Shown here: positions 20,069-30,332 of the stretch, piece by piece
How the letters are laid out: each line of letters starts with the position of its first letter
Position numbering within the stretch: the stretch's first letter is position 1
DNA from: an uncultured PS1 clade bacterium
Lineage (GTDB): Bacteria > Pseudomonadota > Alphaproteobacteria > MED-G09
Reading direction: 5' to 3'
DNA length: 64,000 nucleotides
Assembly: GCA_902626605.1 (NCBI GenBank)
Contig: CACOFZ010000004.1
Span: forward strand, 16,446-80,445
Program-made: the position numbers and the translations under genes
The notes under the pieces: generated by a model
Databases searched by the model: none
What the model was told of the DNA's origin: nothing
Seen by the model: the letters and a program-made list of their open reading frames with translations, nothing else

Positions 20069-21298
20069 ATGTATAAATACAAATCAGAGTTTCTAAAATT
20101 TATTAATGAAAGAGGATACCTAAATCAAATTAGTGATCCTGAAAATTTAGATAATGCCTTCCGTAATAAATCTGTTACCGCATATATAGGTTTTGATTGT
20201 ACAGCTCCAAGTTTGCATATTGGATCATTGATACAAATAATGTTATTAAGACATCTTCAAAATTTTGGACATAATCCAATAATACTTATTGGTGGAGGTA
20301 CCAGTAAAGTTGGTGATCCTTCATTAAAGGATAAATCAAGATCACTATTATCAGAGGAAGACATCAATAAAAATCTTCAAGGTATTCAGAAAACTTTCGG
20401 TAGATTTATTGATCTCAAAAAAAAAGGAACAAAAATAGTTAATAATAATGACTGGCTTGGAAAGCTAAATTACATTGATTTCTTAAGAAATGTTGGAAGT
20501 AATTTTTCTGTAAATAGAATGCTTTCCTTTGACTCAGTCAAACTTCGCCTAGAGAGAGAACAACCACTATCATTTCTTGAATTTAATTATATGGTTATGC
20601 AAGGTTATGATTTTTATGAATTAAATAAAAGATATGAATGTATTTTACAAATGGGTGGTTCAGACCAATGGGGAAATATTGTTTGCGGTATTGATTTAGC
20701 TAGAAGACTGTCTGGAACAAGTTTATATGGCCTTACAACACCTCTTTTAACTACCTCATCTGGACAAAAAATGGGTAAAACTGAAAACGGAGCAATTTGG
20801 CTTAATTATGAGAAAGATAATAAAGAATTTTCTACTCACCCACGTGATTTTTGGAATTATTGGAGAGATAAAACTGAAAATGATCTTATAGGTAAATGGA
20901 TGAGACTATTTACTGATTTATCATTAGATGAGATCAAAAAATATGAAAGCCTAGAAGGTGAAGATGTAGAAAAAGCTAAAGAAGTTTTGGCAACCAAAAT
21001 TACAGAAACTGTTCATGGAAAAGACTCAGACTGGAACAGTAATGAAATATTTTATATTTCCAAAGACTTAATTAATAAAGGTGTTGGATTGTTGAGTTTC
21101 CTATCTCCAGAATTTCTAAATCTTACTAAATCAAATAGTGAGTCTAGAAGATTCGTTAAGTCTCAAGCCATAAAAATTAATGGAAGAATAATATCTGATG
21201 AAAAATATATTCTAAATCTATCTGATTTTAATCAAGAGAAGGATATATTGATTTCTCTCGGTAAAAAGAAAAAAATTATCGTCAGAGTTGAAAAATAA
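20069..21298 (+). CDS. tyrS: Tyrosyl-tRNA synthetase
   Basis: YIGFDCTAPSLHIGSL (HIGH-type), KMGKTENGAIWL (KMSKS-type), C-terminal S4 domain. Confidence 0.98.
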   Translation: MYKYKSEFLKFINERGYLNQISDPENLDNAFRNKSVTAYIGFDCTAPSLHIGSLIQIMLLRHLQNFGHNPIILIGGGTSKVGDPSLKDKSRSLLSEEDINKNLQGIQKTFGRFIDLKKKGTKIVNNNDWLGKLNYIDFLRNVGSNFSVNRMLSFDSVKLRLEREQPLSFLEFNYMVMQGYDFYELNKRYECILQMGGSDQWGNIVCGIDLARRLSGTSLYGLTTPLLTTSSGQKMGKTENGAIWLNYEKDNKEFSTHPRDFWNYWRDKTENDLIGKWMRLFTDLSLDEIKKYESLEGEDVEKAKEVLATKITETVHGKDSDWNSNEIFYISKDLINKGVGLLSFLSPEFLNLTKSNSESRRFVKSQAIKINGRIISDEKYILNLSDFNQEKDILISLGKKKKIIVRVEK

Positions 21299-21299
21299 T

Positions 21300-23786
21300 T
21301 TAGAAAATTCTCTGTAATATTCCTGGAGTCAAAATTGAAAGAGGGTTGCTTTGAATATTAATTAATCCATTTTCATCTTCATAAATTTGATACTTAATGC
21401 CTATTAATCCCTCTCCTTTATTATCACCTTTAAAAAGACCACCCAGAAGAGGAATTTTTGAAGGCACCATATTTATACTTGCCAGAGGAACAAGTGTTCC
21501 TTCAATATTTGTTAATTCCGAAAATCCATAAATACCTGATATTGACATTCCAAGAGAGTTATCGAAAATTGGTAAATCGCTTTTAGCCTTTATTACACCA
21601 TCACCAATAAAAACACCTTTTGAGTTAATATTTATTTTCGCTGAGGCCGATTTAAATTCGATGCCTGAGTTATTATCAAAAGTTAAATTAGGTATAGATA
21701 TATTTAATAGCTTAGCAAAAATTGGAAGTTGTAAAATAGAAAATTCACCCACATTTAAATTACCTGAAAAAGTTTCAAGACCGTCTAATTCTTTAATATT
21801 GGCTTTATAATTTATAGGACCGCCTACTAAATTAATATTTAATCCTAAAACCTCAATTAAACTTTCAAAATTTTTAGTAAAAAATTTTATTTCTTTTGTA
21901 TTTTTATTCTCTGATAACTCCCCAAAAATGATCGACTCATCATTTAAAAAAACCCTCATAGATAGATCGTTAAGTTTATTTAATTTTTTATTATAAAAAA
22001 ATTGGGCATTTTTAAAATTAAGTTTTGATTTTGACTTCAGCTCATTAAAGAAAATATTAATCATTATATTCTCATTATTACTACGGGAATTAGGAACATT
22101 TATAAGTTTTGATAAACCATCCCTACCTATACTTAAAATATCGCCTAATATTGATAATTCTAATAATGAGGAGAAATTATTGCTATATTTCAATGAAAAG
22201 TTATTAGAAATACTATCCTTGGATGAATAGGTTTTTAATTTTTCTAATCTAATATTTGTAATCCTATTATTTTTAAATTTAAAATTTCCATCTACTTCTA
22301 TTAGGGGACCATCAATTATAAAATTATAAAAATTAATTTCTTCATTATCAAAAAAATTTATATTGGTTTTTAAAAACATTGATGAAAATTTTGGTTTGGC
22401 CCAATCAAGAATATAAGATTCTATTTTAGTATTTCTAAAATCAAGAAATAAATCCCCTTCCTTTAAATCAAACGAATTTCCTATAAAATTTGCCTCAACA
22501 TCAACTTTTCCCGAAAATTTTAACTTATCTCCAATAAAATTATTAAACATTTTATCGCTAATGGATCCTGACAAGGAGATTAATGTAGAATTAGTTTTTT
22601 TCTTAAAATCCTGCTCCCAAATTAAATTTAGGCTCTGATTACTAGAATTTATTTTACCAACTATATCCAAACCATTGTTTGTAAGATCTATTGTTAATAA
22701 ACTACTCTTAAAATCTCTTGAAAAAATATTGTTTACTCTAACATCAGTAAGATTTGTCTTCGAGTTGATAATAAATTCTTCAAATTTTAATTTTGATTTT
22801 AATGGAAAATTAAATTGAACTTTCAGCTCAGAATTTGCAGAAATATCTTCAAGTTTTAAGGGAACAAATCTTTTAAAATTTCTTGGATGTTGAAAGATAA
22901 AAATCATTACATCATTGATCGAACCTTTTGCGTTAATTAAAATTTCTGCTGGACCATGTTTTTTTGTGATCTCCTTTGCAATAAATTTACTATTAAAAAT
23001 ATCTATTGATTGATGTTTTTTTCCTAAAACCTCTCCTTTTTCCAGATTAACCTCAAAAGACTCTCCATCTAAAATTGCATTGCCTGAAGAATTGTAAATA
23101 GAATCCATTTCTTTAAGAAATGAAATGGTCATATCGTTAAAATTAAATTTTAGATTTATGTCTTTCTTAGCAAGTTTTTTTGAAATTTTAAAAGAGTCTA
23201 AGGGAATATCAGCCTTTAAAGATAAGTCATTGATTAATCCATTTGATAAATTTTTCTGAACCCAATTTTTTGCGCCATTAGCTGTATTTGATGGCCAAAG
23301 ACTTTTTATTAAAGATACAGGTATCAATGATCCTGATGCATTAATTTCTAATTTATTGGAATTAATTTTTCCATTTGTTTTAACAATTATTGAATCATAT
23401 TTTTTTATAGGCTGATCATTATTATTAGTTAAATAAGATGAAAAAGTATAATTGTTTTTAAAACTTATAGTATTAACTAAATTTGTTTTAGCCTCAGATA
23501 CTAGTAGATATTTTTTTTTATCTTGATAATTAATTAAATTTATTTTTATTTTTGCATTTATAGTTCTTCGGTCATTATCAAGATATAAAATTGCTTCTAA
23601 AAAATTATTTTCATAATCATCAATTTTACTCATCAAAAGAGGTTTTATAATAAATTCTATTGGTTTTATATTGATGAAGGAAAAAGAGAGTTGCAATAGA
23701 AAAAAAGAAACAATAAAAATGAAAAATCCAAATATACTAGAGAATAATTTTATTATATTTTGATAAAGTAAAAACATTTTAAACAA
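21300..23786 (-). CDS. AsmA/YhdP-like envelope protein
   Basis: N-terminal hydrophobic anchor, long beta-rich body, C-terminal GTLVPLASINMVPSKIPLLGGLFKGDNKGEGLIGIKYQI. Confidence 0.75.
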   Translation of the reverse strand: MFKMFLLYQNIIKLFSSIFGFFIFIVSFFLLQLSFSFINIKPIEFIIKPLLMSKIDDYENNFLEAILYLDNDRRTINAKIKINLINYQDKKKYLLVSEAKTNLVNTISFKNNYTFSSYLTNNNDQPIKKYDSIIVKTNGKINSNKLEINASGSLIPVSLIKSLWPSNTANGAKNWVQKNLSNGLINDLSLKADIPLDSFKISKKLAKKDINLKFNFNDMTISFLKEMDSIYNSSGNAILDGESFEVNLEKGEVLGKKHQSIDIFNSKFIAKEITKKHGPAEILINAKGSINDVMIFIFQHPRNFKRFVPLKLEDISANSELKVQFNFPLKSKLKFEEFIINSKTNLTDVRVNNIFSRDFKSSLLTIDLTNNGLDIVGKINSSNQSLNLIWEQDFKKKTNSTLISLSGSISDKMFNNFIGDKLKFSGKVDVEANFIGNSFDLKEGDLFLDFRNTKIESYILDWAKPKFSSMFLKTNINFFDNEEINFYNFIIDGPLIEVDGNFKFKNNRITNIRLEKLKTYSSKDSISNNFSLKYSNNFSSLLELSILGDILSIGRDGLSKLINVPNSRSNNENIMINIFFNELKSKSKLNFKNAQFFYNKKLNKLNDLSMRVFLNDESIIFGELSENKNTKEIKFFTKNFESLIEVLGLNINLVGGPINYKANIKELDGLETFSGNLNVGEFSILQLPIFAKLLNISIPNLTFDNNSGIEFKSASAKININSKGVFIGDGVIKAKSDLPIFDNSLGMSISGIYGFSELTNIEGTLVPLASINMVPSKIPLLGGLFKGDNKGEGLIGIKYQIYEDENGLINIQSNPLSILTPGILQRIF

Positions 23787-23798
23787 GTAGGAACGCTA

Positions 23799-24272
23799 AT
23801 GACAAAAGAATTAAAAATTAACGATAATATACCAAATTTTACTCTCCCTTTAAGTGACGACAGCTTATTTAATTCTGAAGAATTAAAAAAGAAATTATAT
23901 ATTATTTATTTCTATCCAAAAGATAATACACCAGGTTGCACTAATGAGGCTAAAGATTTTAGTTCTTTAAGGGAAGATTTTGATAAAATAGATGCTGAAA
24001 TAATTGGAATTTCAAAAGATTCTATTAAAAAACATAAAAATTTTATTGAAAAACAGGGTCTTAAAATTAAATTGGCCTCAGACGAAGAAGGCAATGTTAT
24101 AGAGAGTTTTGGTGTGTGGATTGAAAAAAAAATGTACGGCCGAACTTACATGGGAATTGAGAGATCAACATTTATAATATCTCATGAAAAAAAAATATTA
24201 GAAATTTACAAAAAAGTGAAAGTTAAAAATCATGCAAATATTGTTTTGGAAAGAGCCAAGGAACTAATCTAA
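23799..24272 (+). CDS. bcp: Thioredoxin-dependent peroxiredoxin (BCP/PrxQ)
   Basis: YFYPKDNTPGCTNEAKDF active site. Confidence 0.95.
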   Translation: MTKELKINDNIPNFTLPLSDDSLFNSEELKKKLYIIYFYPKDNTPGCTNEAKDFSSLREDFDKIDAEIIGISKDSIKKHKNFIEKQGLKIKLASDEEGNVIESFGVWIEKKMYGRTYMGIERSTFIISHEKKILEIYKKVKVKNHANIVLERAKELI

Positions 24273-25365
24273 AATCTTTTTTGAAAGGGCAGCTCCTAAA
24301 AAAGAGTCTAAATCTCCATTTAAAACATTTTGTGGGTTAGTATCCTCTACTTCTGTTCTTAAATCTTTTACAAGTTGATAAGGTTGAAGAACATATGACC
24401 TTATTTGATGACCCCAACCAATCTCTGATCTACTATCAAGTTGTTCTTGAGAAATCTCTTCTTTTTTTTGTAATTCAATCTCATATAATCTTGCTTTTAA
24501 CATTGACCAAGCCGTGGCTTTATTTTTATGTTGTGATCTTTCGGCTTGACATTGAACAGCGATTTTAGATGGTAGGTGTGTTATCCTTACAGCACTGTCT
24601 GTAGTATTAACATGCTGACCCCCTGCCCCAGATGATCTAAACGTATCGATTCTACAATCAGACTCTTTCAAGTCTATTTCAATATTATCATCTACAACAG
24701 GGTATACCCAAACACTTGCGAAACTTGTATGTCTTCTTTTTTGAGAGTCAAATGGAGATATTCTAACCAACCTGTGAATACCAGATTCAGTTTTAAGCCA
24801 TCCATATGCATTATTTCCATTAATTTTAATAGTCGCACTCTTTAAGCCAGCTTCCTCTCCAGGATTTTTTTCTACTAAATCAATAGAATAACCTTTATTC
24901 TCTCCCCACCTTATATACATTCTTAATAACATTTCGGCCCAATCTTGACTTTCGGTGCCTCCAGCTCCAGGGTGAATCTCAAGATAGGTTGAATTTTTAT
25001 CAGCCTCACCAGATAGCATTGCTTCAAGACTACTAATTTTTGCTTTTTGTAAAATTAAGTTTAGATTTTCTGTTTCTTCATTGATTACAGTTTGATCTTT
25101 TTCCTTTTCAGCTAATTCAATCATTAAAGTAGAGTCTTTTAGACTTTTTTCTAATAACAGACAATTTTGAATTGTCTCTTCAATATTAGACCTCTCCCTC
25201 ATTATCATCTGAGGATTATCATTTTCTTTCCAAAAACTATCTGAGTCTATAATAGAGTTTAATTCTTCGAGCCTTCTATTGGACAAATCCCAGTCAAAGA
25301 TGCCCCCTTAAAAGAGAAATACATTCTTCAATTTCATCGATTATTTTTTGAATTTCATTTTTCAT
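24264..25365 (-). CDS. prfB: Peptide chain release factor 2 with programmed +1 frameshift (the track gives only 24264..25286)
   Basis: GGQ motif SSGAGGQHVNTTDSAVR; upstream ATG at 25365 reads 23 codons to AGGGGG-CAT-CTT-TGA-C, then +1 frame DWDLSNRRLEEL. Confidence 0.96.
25293..25308 (-). promoter_or_regulatory. RF2 programmed +1 frameshift signal (SD-like AGGGGG plus CTTTGAC slippery stop)
   Basis: Reverse strand AGGGGGCATCTTTGAC. Confidence 0.95.
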
Positions 25366-25376
25366 TAAAATTTATA

Positions 25377-26534
25377 TTACTTATAATTTTGGTTAATTGC
25401 ATCAACAAATTTATCAGCTACATTTGATTGCCAATTTTTACTCCTAAGGTTGTTTCTATCCTTATTGTTAGTTATAAAACCTAATTCTACAAGTACACTT
25501 GGATAATTTGGTGACTTTAAAACAGCAAAACCAGCGTATCTATGAGGTCTTTTCAATAATTGTGATTTCTCTTTAACTTTATTAACCAAAATTTCTGCAA
25601 ATTCAAAAGAAGATTGGTTGGCTTTCTCAAAAGCTTTTTTAATCTGATGATCCTCAATTAAGTTTCTATTCTGAGTAAGATTTATTCCTATTAAGCCCTT
25701 TCTTGAAAAAATCGAACCTTTATTTTCTAAACTTGCAACTTTTTCAGCCTCTCTATCCATTTTTTTCTCTGATAAGGTATAGACTGAAAAACCTCTAACA
25801 GAGTCTTTTTTTGAAGCATCCGCATGAATTGATATAAATAAATCTGCACCTTTCTTCTTAGCAAACTCTACCCTTTCTTTTAGTTCTATAAACTTATCGT
25901 TCTCTCTGGTTAAAAAAACACGATAGCCGTCATTTATTAACTTTTTTCTTAAAGTTTTAGAAAAATTTAGAACAATATCCTTTTCATTCAATATACCTTG
26001 AAAAGAAGTACCTGGATCTTTGCCTCCATGCCCTGGATCAATAACAATAGTTTTTCTTTTTTTTAAAGATTTTGATTTTTTAAAATATTTTTTTTTGCTC
26101 TCTTTTTTAGAATATAAATTATCTTTAATTATTTCTAGCTCAATATATAACATCCTTTTTTTGCCGCTACTTGGCTTTAATAATTTTGTTTTTATTTTTT
26201 TTAAAGGTTTATTGAGATCAAAAACAATACGAGATATATCGTTACTAAATGAACCGAATCTAACGTTTTTTACAATTCCTTTATTTGGTGGTAATGAAAA
26301 ATCACTAGAAAAATTAATATTTGCTAAATCTACAACCAATCTACTGGGGTTCTTTAGAGAAAATACCTCATATTTTACTGGTTTATCACTTTCAAATATT
26401 ACCCTTACACCCTCAGAAATGTTAATTATTCTTAGTTTTGATATTTCAGATAATTCAGTTGATAATAAATTTGATCCATTAAAAATAATAAAAAATGATA
26501 CTAAAATTTTAAATATATTTTTATAAGATAACAT
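25377..26534 (-). CDS. amiC: N-acetylmuramoyl-L-alanine amidase (AMIN + Amidase_3)
   Basis: IVIDPGHGGKDPGT, FISIHADAS, SVLVELGFITN; N-terminal AMIN-like domain. Confidence 0.93.
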   Translation of the reverse strand: MLSYKNIFKILVSFFIIFNGSNLLSTELSEISKLRIINISEGVRVIFESDKPVKYEVFSLKNPSRLVVDLANINFSSDFSLPPNKGIVKNVRFGSFSNDISRIVFDLNKPLKKIKTKLLKPSSGKKRMLYIELEIIKDNLYSKKESKKKYFKKSKSLKKRKTIVIDPGHGGKDPGTSFQGILNEKDIVLNFSKTLRKKLINDGYRVFLTRENDKFIELKERVEFAKKKGADLFISIHADASKKDSVRGFSVYTLSEKKMDREAEKVASLENKGSIFSRKGLIGINLTQNRNLIEDHQIKKAFEKANQSSFEFAEILVNKVKEKSQLLKRPHRYAGFAVLKSPNYPSVLVELGFITNNKDRNNLRSKNWQSNVADKFVDAINQNYK

Positions 26535-26629
26535 ATGTTTTTTAATTATTTTGAATACTTCCTTGCCAAAGCTATTAAATGAAATGTAAAAGTAAACAAG
26601 ATATTAAATTTAACCTAATTATATTTATA

Positions 26630-26650
26630 AATCTAATTTAATTTTAGATT
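26630..26650. repeat. Inverted repeat in the rne 5' leader
   Basis: AATCTAA-N7-TTAGATT. Confidence 0.6.
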
Positions 26651-26677
26651 AGGGAATTAAAAATTATTAAATAGTAA

Positions 26678-26697
26678 TTGGTGTTTATAAATACCAA
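26678..26697. repeat. Near-perfect palindrome/hairpin in the rne 5' leader
   Basis: TTGGTGTTTATAAATACCAA; the one mismatched position becomes G-U in RNA. Confidence 0.65.
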
Positions 26698-26737
26698 ATA
26701 CTCATAGAAAATTAATAATCTGGAAGGATAAAATAAA

Positions 26738-26887
26738 ATGCTAAATTTTAACATGAAAAATAATAGATTTATTTTAGCTCCGGATTTTGGAGAACAAATT
26801 TATGACAAACCAAATTTTAATAGATGCAGCCCACCAGGAAGAGGTAAGGGTTGCGGTTACAAAAAACAATCGTTTGGAGGAATATGA
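26738..26887 (+). CDS. Possible 49-aa upstream ORF overlapping the rne start out of frame
   Basis: GGAAGGA Shine-Dalgarno-like sequence about 9 nt before ATG; MLNFNMKNNRFILAPDFGEQIYDKPNFNRCSPPGRGKGCGYKKQSFGGI*. Confidence 0.3.
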   Translation: MLNFNMKNNRFILAPDFGEQIYDKPNFNRCSPPGRGKGCGYKKQSFGGI

Positions 26888-28892
26888 TTTTGAGTTTGAC
26901 TCAAGGCGTCCAATACGAGGAAATATTTATTTAGCAAAAGTTACAAGAGTAGAGCCGTCACTTCAAGCAGCTTTCGTTGATTATGGTGGTAATAGAAACG
27001 GCTTTCTTCCTTTTGCAGAAATTCATCCAGATTATTATCAAATACCTGTTGCAGATAAAGAAGCTATACTTGAAAAAAATGCATCGGAACTTAACAATGA
27101 TGAAATTGATGAAGAGATTAATGAAAATTTAAATGATCCGTCACATGTAGAGGATATAGGTGGTGATGATCTCGAAGAAATTGAAACAATAAATAAAAAA
27201 AGAAATAAAGACTTAATAAAAAATTATAAAATTCAGGAAGTTATTAAGAAAAATCAAATTTTACTTATTCAAGTATCTAAAGAAGAAAGGGGAAATAAAG
27301 GAGCGGCAATTACAACCTACACTTCAATTCCTGGAAGATATTGCGTTTTTATGCCAAATAGTACATCTGGAGGTGGTGTAAGTAGAAGAATAAAGAATCC
27401 AAAAGAAAGAAAAAAACTAAAAAATACATTAGATAAACTTAATGTTCCTGAAAAAATGGGATTAATAATTAGAACAGCGGGTGCAAAAACAACATCCACA
27501 GAAATTAAAAGAGACTATAAATATCTTACGAAAACTTGGGATAAAATCAAAGAAAATACACTTTCATCGAATGCCCCATCGTTAATTTATGAGGATGGCG
27601 GCGTTATTCAAAGATCCCTTAGAGACCTTTATTCAAAAGAGATTGATATTGTTTTTATTGAAGGGAAAGAGACATATAAATCTGCAAAAAATTTCATGAA
27701 GCTCCTTATGCCAAGTCATGCTGTAAAGATAAAGGAATGGAAGGAAGACTCACCAATTTTTCAAAAAAATAATATAGAACAACAATTATCTTCAATTTAT
27801 GCTGATGAAGTATTTTTGTCATCTGGTGGATCATTAGTATTGAATCAAACTGAAGCACTGGTTGCTATTGATGTTAATTCAGGAAGTTCAACAAAATATC
27901 ACAACATTGAAGAAACAGCTCTAAAAACAAATCTTGAAGCGGCTGAAGAAATTGCAAGACAGCTTAGGCTTAGAGATATGGCTGGATTAGTAGTTATTGA
28001 TTTTATTGATATGGAAAAATTTGCCAACAGGAAATCTATTGAAAAAAAACTTAAAGAATCATTAAAATCAGATAGATCAAAGATTCAGGTTGGAAAAATA
28101 AGTAGTTTTGGCCTTTTAGAAATGTCTAGGCAAAGAATAAGGTCTAGCATCAAAGAGGGTGTTTATAGTCCTTGCTCCAATTGTGATGGCACAGGACTTA
28201 TTCGCTCGATAGATTCCAGATCACTTGAATTATTAAGATTAATTAGTGAAATAAGTATTAGAGAAAATATAAAAAAGATTGATGCTGAAATTCCTAGTGA
28301 GATATTAAATTATTTAGTTAACCAAAAAAGAAGCCTTCTAACAGATCTAGAAAATAATAAGGATGCTTCAGTAAATTTTTATGGAAATGCTCTTCTCAGG
28401 GGTAATGAGAATAAAATTAGAGCTTTTGATATAAATAACAATGAAATAAATCTTGATAAGATTATTAAAAATAATGGCTCAATTGAAAATAAAAATGACT
28501 TAAAACAAAACAAAAAAAGAAAAAAGGGCAAGAACAATAAATTAAATAAGTTAGACAGTAATAATCCAAATAAAACAAACAAAAAAAATAAAGACAGTAA
28601 TGAAACTGATTCAAAAAATATTAAGAAGTCTGATCAAAAGAACGTTATTGATAAAAAATCAACAAGAAAAAAATCATCTAAAAATACAAAAAATATTGGA
28701 AATGTAAAAAAATTAAAAAAAGACGATAATAATATTGAGAAAATCAAAGAGGATAAGAAAATACCTTTAATAGCGAATGTAAAAAAACATCAAGATGATG
28801 AAATTCCAAAAAATGTAAACCATATAGGTGCACCAATTAAAGGCAATGAAAAAAAAGAGAAGCCAAAGTCTGGTTGGTGGAATAAAGGTTAA
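26802..28892 (+). CDS. rne: Ribonuclease E/G with disordered Lys/Asn-rich C-terminus
   Basis: S1 domain AAFVDYGGNRNGFLPFAEIHPDYY, ALVAIDVNSGSS, zinc-link CSNCDGTG, C-terminal GWW; ATG at 26802 with GGAG upstream. Confidence 0.95.
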   Translation: MTNQILIDAAHQEEVRVAVTKNNRLEEYDFEFDSRRPIRGNIYLAKVTRVEPSLQAAFVDYGGNRNGFLPFAEIHPDYYQIPVADKEAILEKNASELNNDEIDEEINENLNDPSHVEDIGGDDLEEIETINKKRNKDLIKNYKIQEVIKKNQILLIQVSKEERGNKGAAITTYTSIPGRYCVFMPNSTSGGGVSRRIKNPKERKKLKNTLDKLNVPEKMGLIIRTAGAKTTSTEIKRDYKYLTKTWDKIKENTLSSNAPSLIYEDGGVIQRSLRDLYSKEIDIVFIEGKETYKSAKNFMKLLMPSHAVKIKEWKEDSPIFQKNNIEQQLSSIYADEVFLSSGGSLVLNQTEALVAIDVNSGSSTKYHNIEETALKTNLEAAEEIARQLRLRDMAGLVVIDFIDMEKFANRKSIEKKLKESLKSDRSKIQVGKISSFGLLEMSRQRIRSSIKEGVYSPCSNCDGTGLIRSIDSRSLELLRLISEISIRENIKKIDAEIPSEILNYLVNQKRSLLTDLENNKDASVNFYGNALLRGNENKIRAFDINNNEINLDKIIKNNGSIENKNDLKQNKKRKKGKNNKLNKLDSNNPNKTNKKNKDSNETDSKNIKKSDQKNVIDKKSTRKKSSKNTKNIGNVKKLKKDDNNIEKIKEDKKIPLIANVKKHQDDEIPKNVNHIGAPIKGNEKKEKPKSGWWNKG

Positions 28893-28976
28893 AATAATTA
28901 ATTATTTGTAATTTTCATTTACTATTTCTTAATTATAAAATTTAAGTAAGTATCATAAAAAAATCAGGTTAAGATA

Positions 28977-30332
28977 ATGTTAATTTTTTTTAAAAAAAAT
29001 AAGTTTTATAAAATCTTCTTAGTTTTAATTTTTATATTTTCTAACAGTAATATTAGAGCAAGCATCATTAGAGATGCAGAAATAGAAAATTTCTTAACTG
29101 AGATGGCTAATCCAATTTTTGAAGCTGCAAATCTTAATCTAAATTCTGTTGATATTTATATATTTAATGACAAAGCTGTAAATGCCTTTGTAGCATGTGG
29201 GCAAAAGGTATTTATAAATACAGGCTTAATTCAATCATTTGATGATCCTTCCATGCTTAGAGGGGTTTTAGCTCATGAAACTGGACATATAGCTGGCGGG
29301 CATTTAGCTCGTTCTGATAAAGCTATGGAAAAAGCTCAAACTCCGATGATTGTTGGACTTTTACTTGGAATTGGTGCTGCAATTGCTGGAGAGGGCGATG
29401 CTGCACAAGCATTACTTCTAGGTAGTCAACAAATTGCAAAAGGTATGGTAGCTAAGTATTCAAGAGGTCAAGAATCAGCCGCCGATCAAGCTGCATTTCA
29501 TTATTTAGAGAAAATAGAAAAATCCTCCACAGGAATGCTTGAAGTTCTATACAGCTTTGCCAATCAAGAGGCTCTTAGTCCCCGTCAGCAAAAAATAAGA
29601 GTAAGAAGTCATCCTGTATCCAGAGACAGAATTAGATCTTTAGAGAAAAAAGTTAATAAATCTAAATTTATTAATAATAAAGATGAAGATGAATTAATAT
29701 TTAAGTACAAAATGATACAAGCAAAATTAGATGGTTTCTTAAACAATGCTAATGATATTATAAAAAAGAAAAAAGATAATTCCGATCATTCCAAGTATGC
29801 TTTAGCGGTCGCTCTTTATAGACAAGCATTATTAAACGATTCATTGTCCGTTCTTGATGAGTTAATTCTAAAATATCCCAAAAATGCTTGGTATTATGAA
29901 TTAAAGGGTCAAATATTATATGAATCCGGAAAAATTGAAGACTCAATAAAGCCTTATACTAGAGCTTTAAGTCTTAAAGGAGAGGAACCTCTATTAATGG
30001 TCGGGCTAGCAACTGCATTAAACGCTCGTGGAAATAAAGGTGACGCAAAAAAAGCAATTAGTCTTTTAAAAGAGTCTTTGAAATATGATAAAAAAAACTC
30101 ACGAACTTGGTATCAATTAGCAATTTCTTATTCTGATATAAAAAATATAGGAATGGCAGAACTATCATCTGCAGAAAGACATTTTCTTACAGGTAATACA
30201 AAAATGGCATCATTTCACGCAAAAAAATCTTTAAAATATTTTAATAATTCTGATATTTCTAAATTAAGAGCTCAAGATATTTTAATTGATGCAGAAAATA
30301 AGGCAAAATGGAAAAGAAGATGTCCAGTTTAA
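28977..30332 (+). CDS. M48 family metalloprotease with TPR repeats (BepA/YfgC-like)
   Basis: LAHETGHIAGGH zinc motif; C-terminal TPR-like helices. Confidence 0.92.
   Translation: MLIFFKKNKFYKIFLVLIFIFSNSNIRASIIRDAEIENFLTEMANPIFEAANLNLNSVDIYIFNDKAVNAFVACGQKVFINTGLIQSFDDPSMLRGVLAHETGHIAGGHLARSDKAMEKAQTPMIVGLLLGIGAAIAGEGDAAQALLLGSQQIAKGMVAKYSRGQESAADQAAFHYLEKIEKSSTGMLEVLYSFANQEALSPRQQKIRVRSHPVSRDRIRSLEKKVNKSKFINNKDEDELIFKYKMIQAKLDGFLNNANDIIKKKKDNSDHSKYALAVALYRQALLNDSLSVLDELILKYPKNAWYYELKGQILYESGKIEDSIKPYTRALSLKGEEPLLMVGLATALNARGNKGDAKKAISLLKESLKYDKKNSRTWYQLAISYSDIKNIGMAELSSAERHFLTGNTKMASFHAKKSLKYFNNSDISKLRAQDILIDAENKAKWKRRCPV

Noticed and set aside
24264-25286. prfB as a simple 340-aa ORF with a TTG start
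   Set aside because: The upstream in-frame ATG plus RF2 recoding site explains the missing N-terminus better.
26020-26526. 168-aa plus-strand ORF antisense to amiC
   Set aside because: Long Phe/Leu-rich antisense frame expected opposite AT-rich Lys/Glu-rich coding; amiC motifs on the minus strand are unambiguous.
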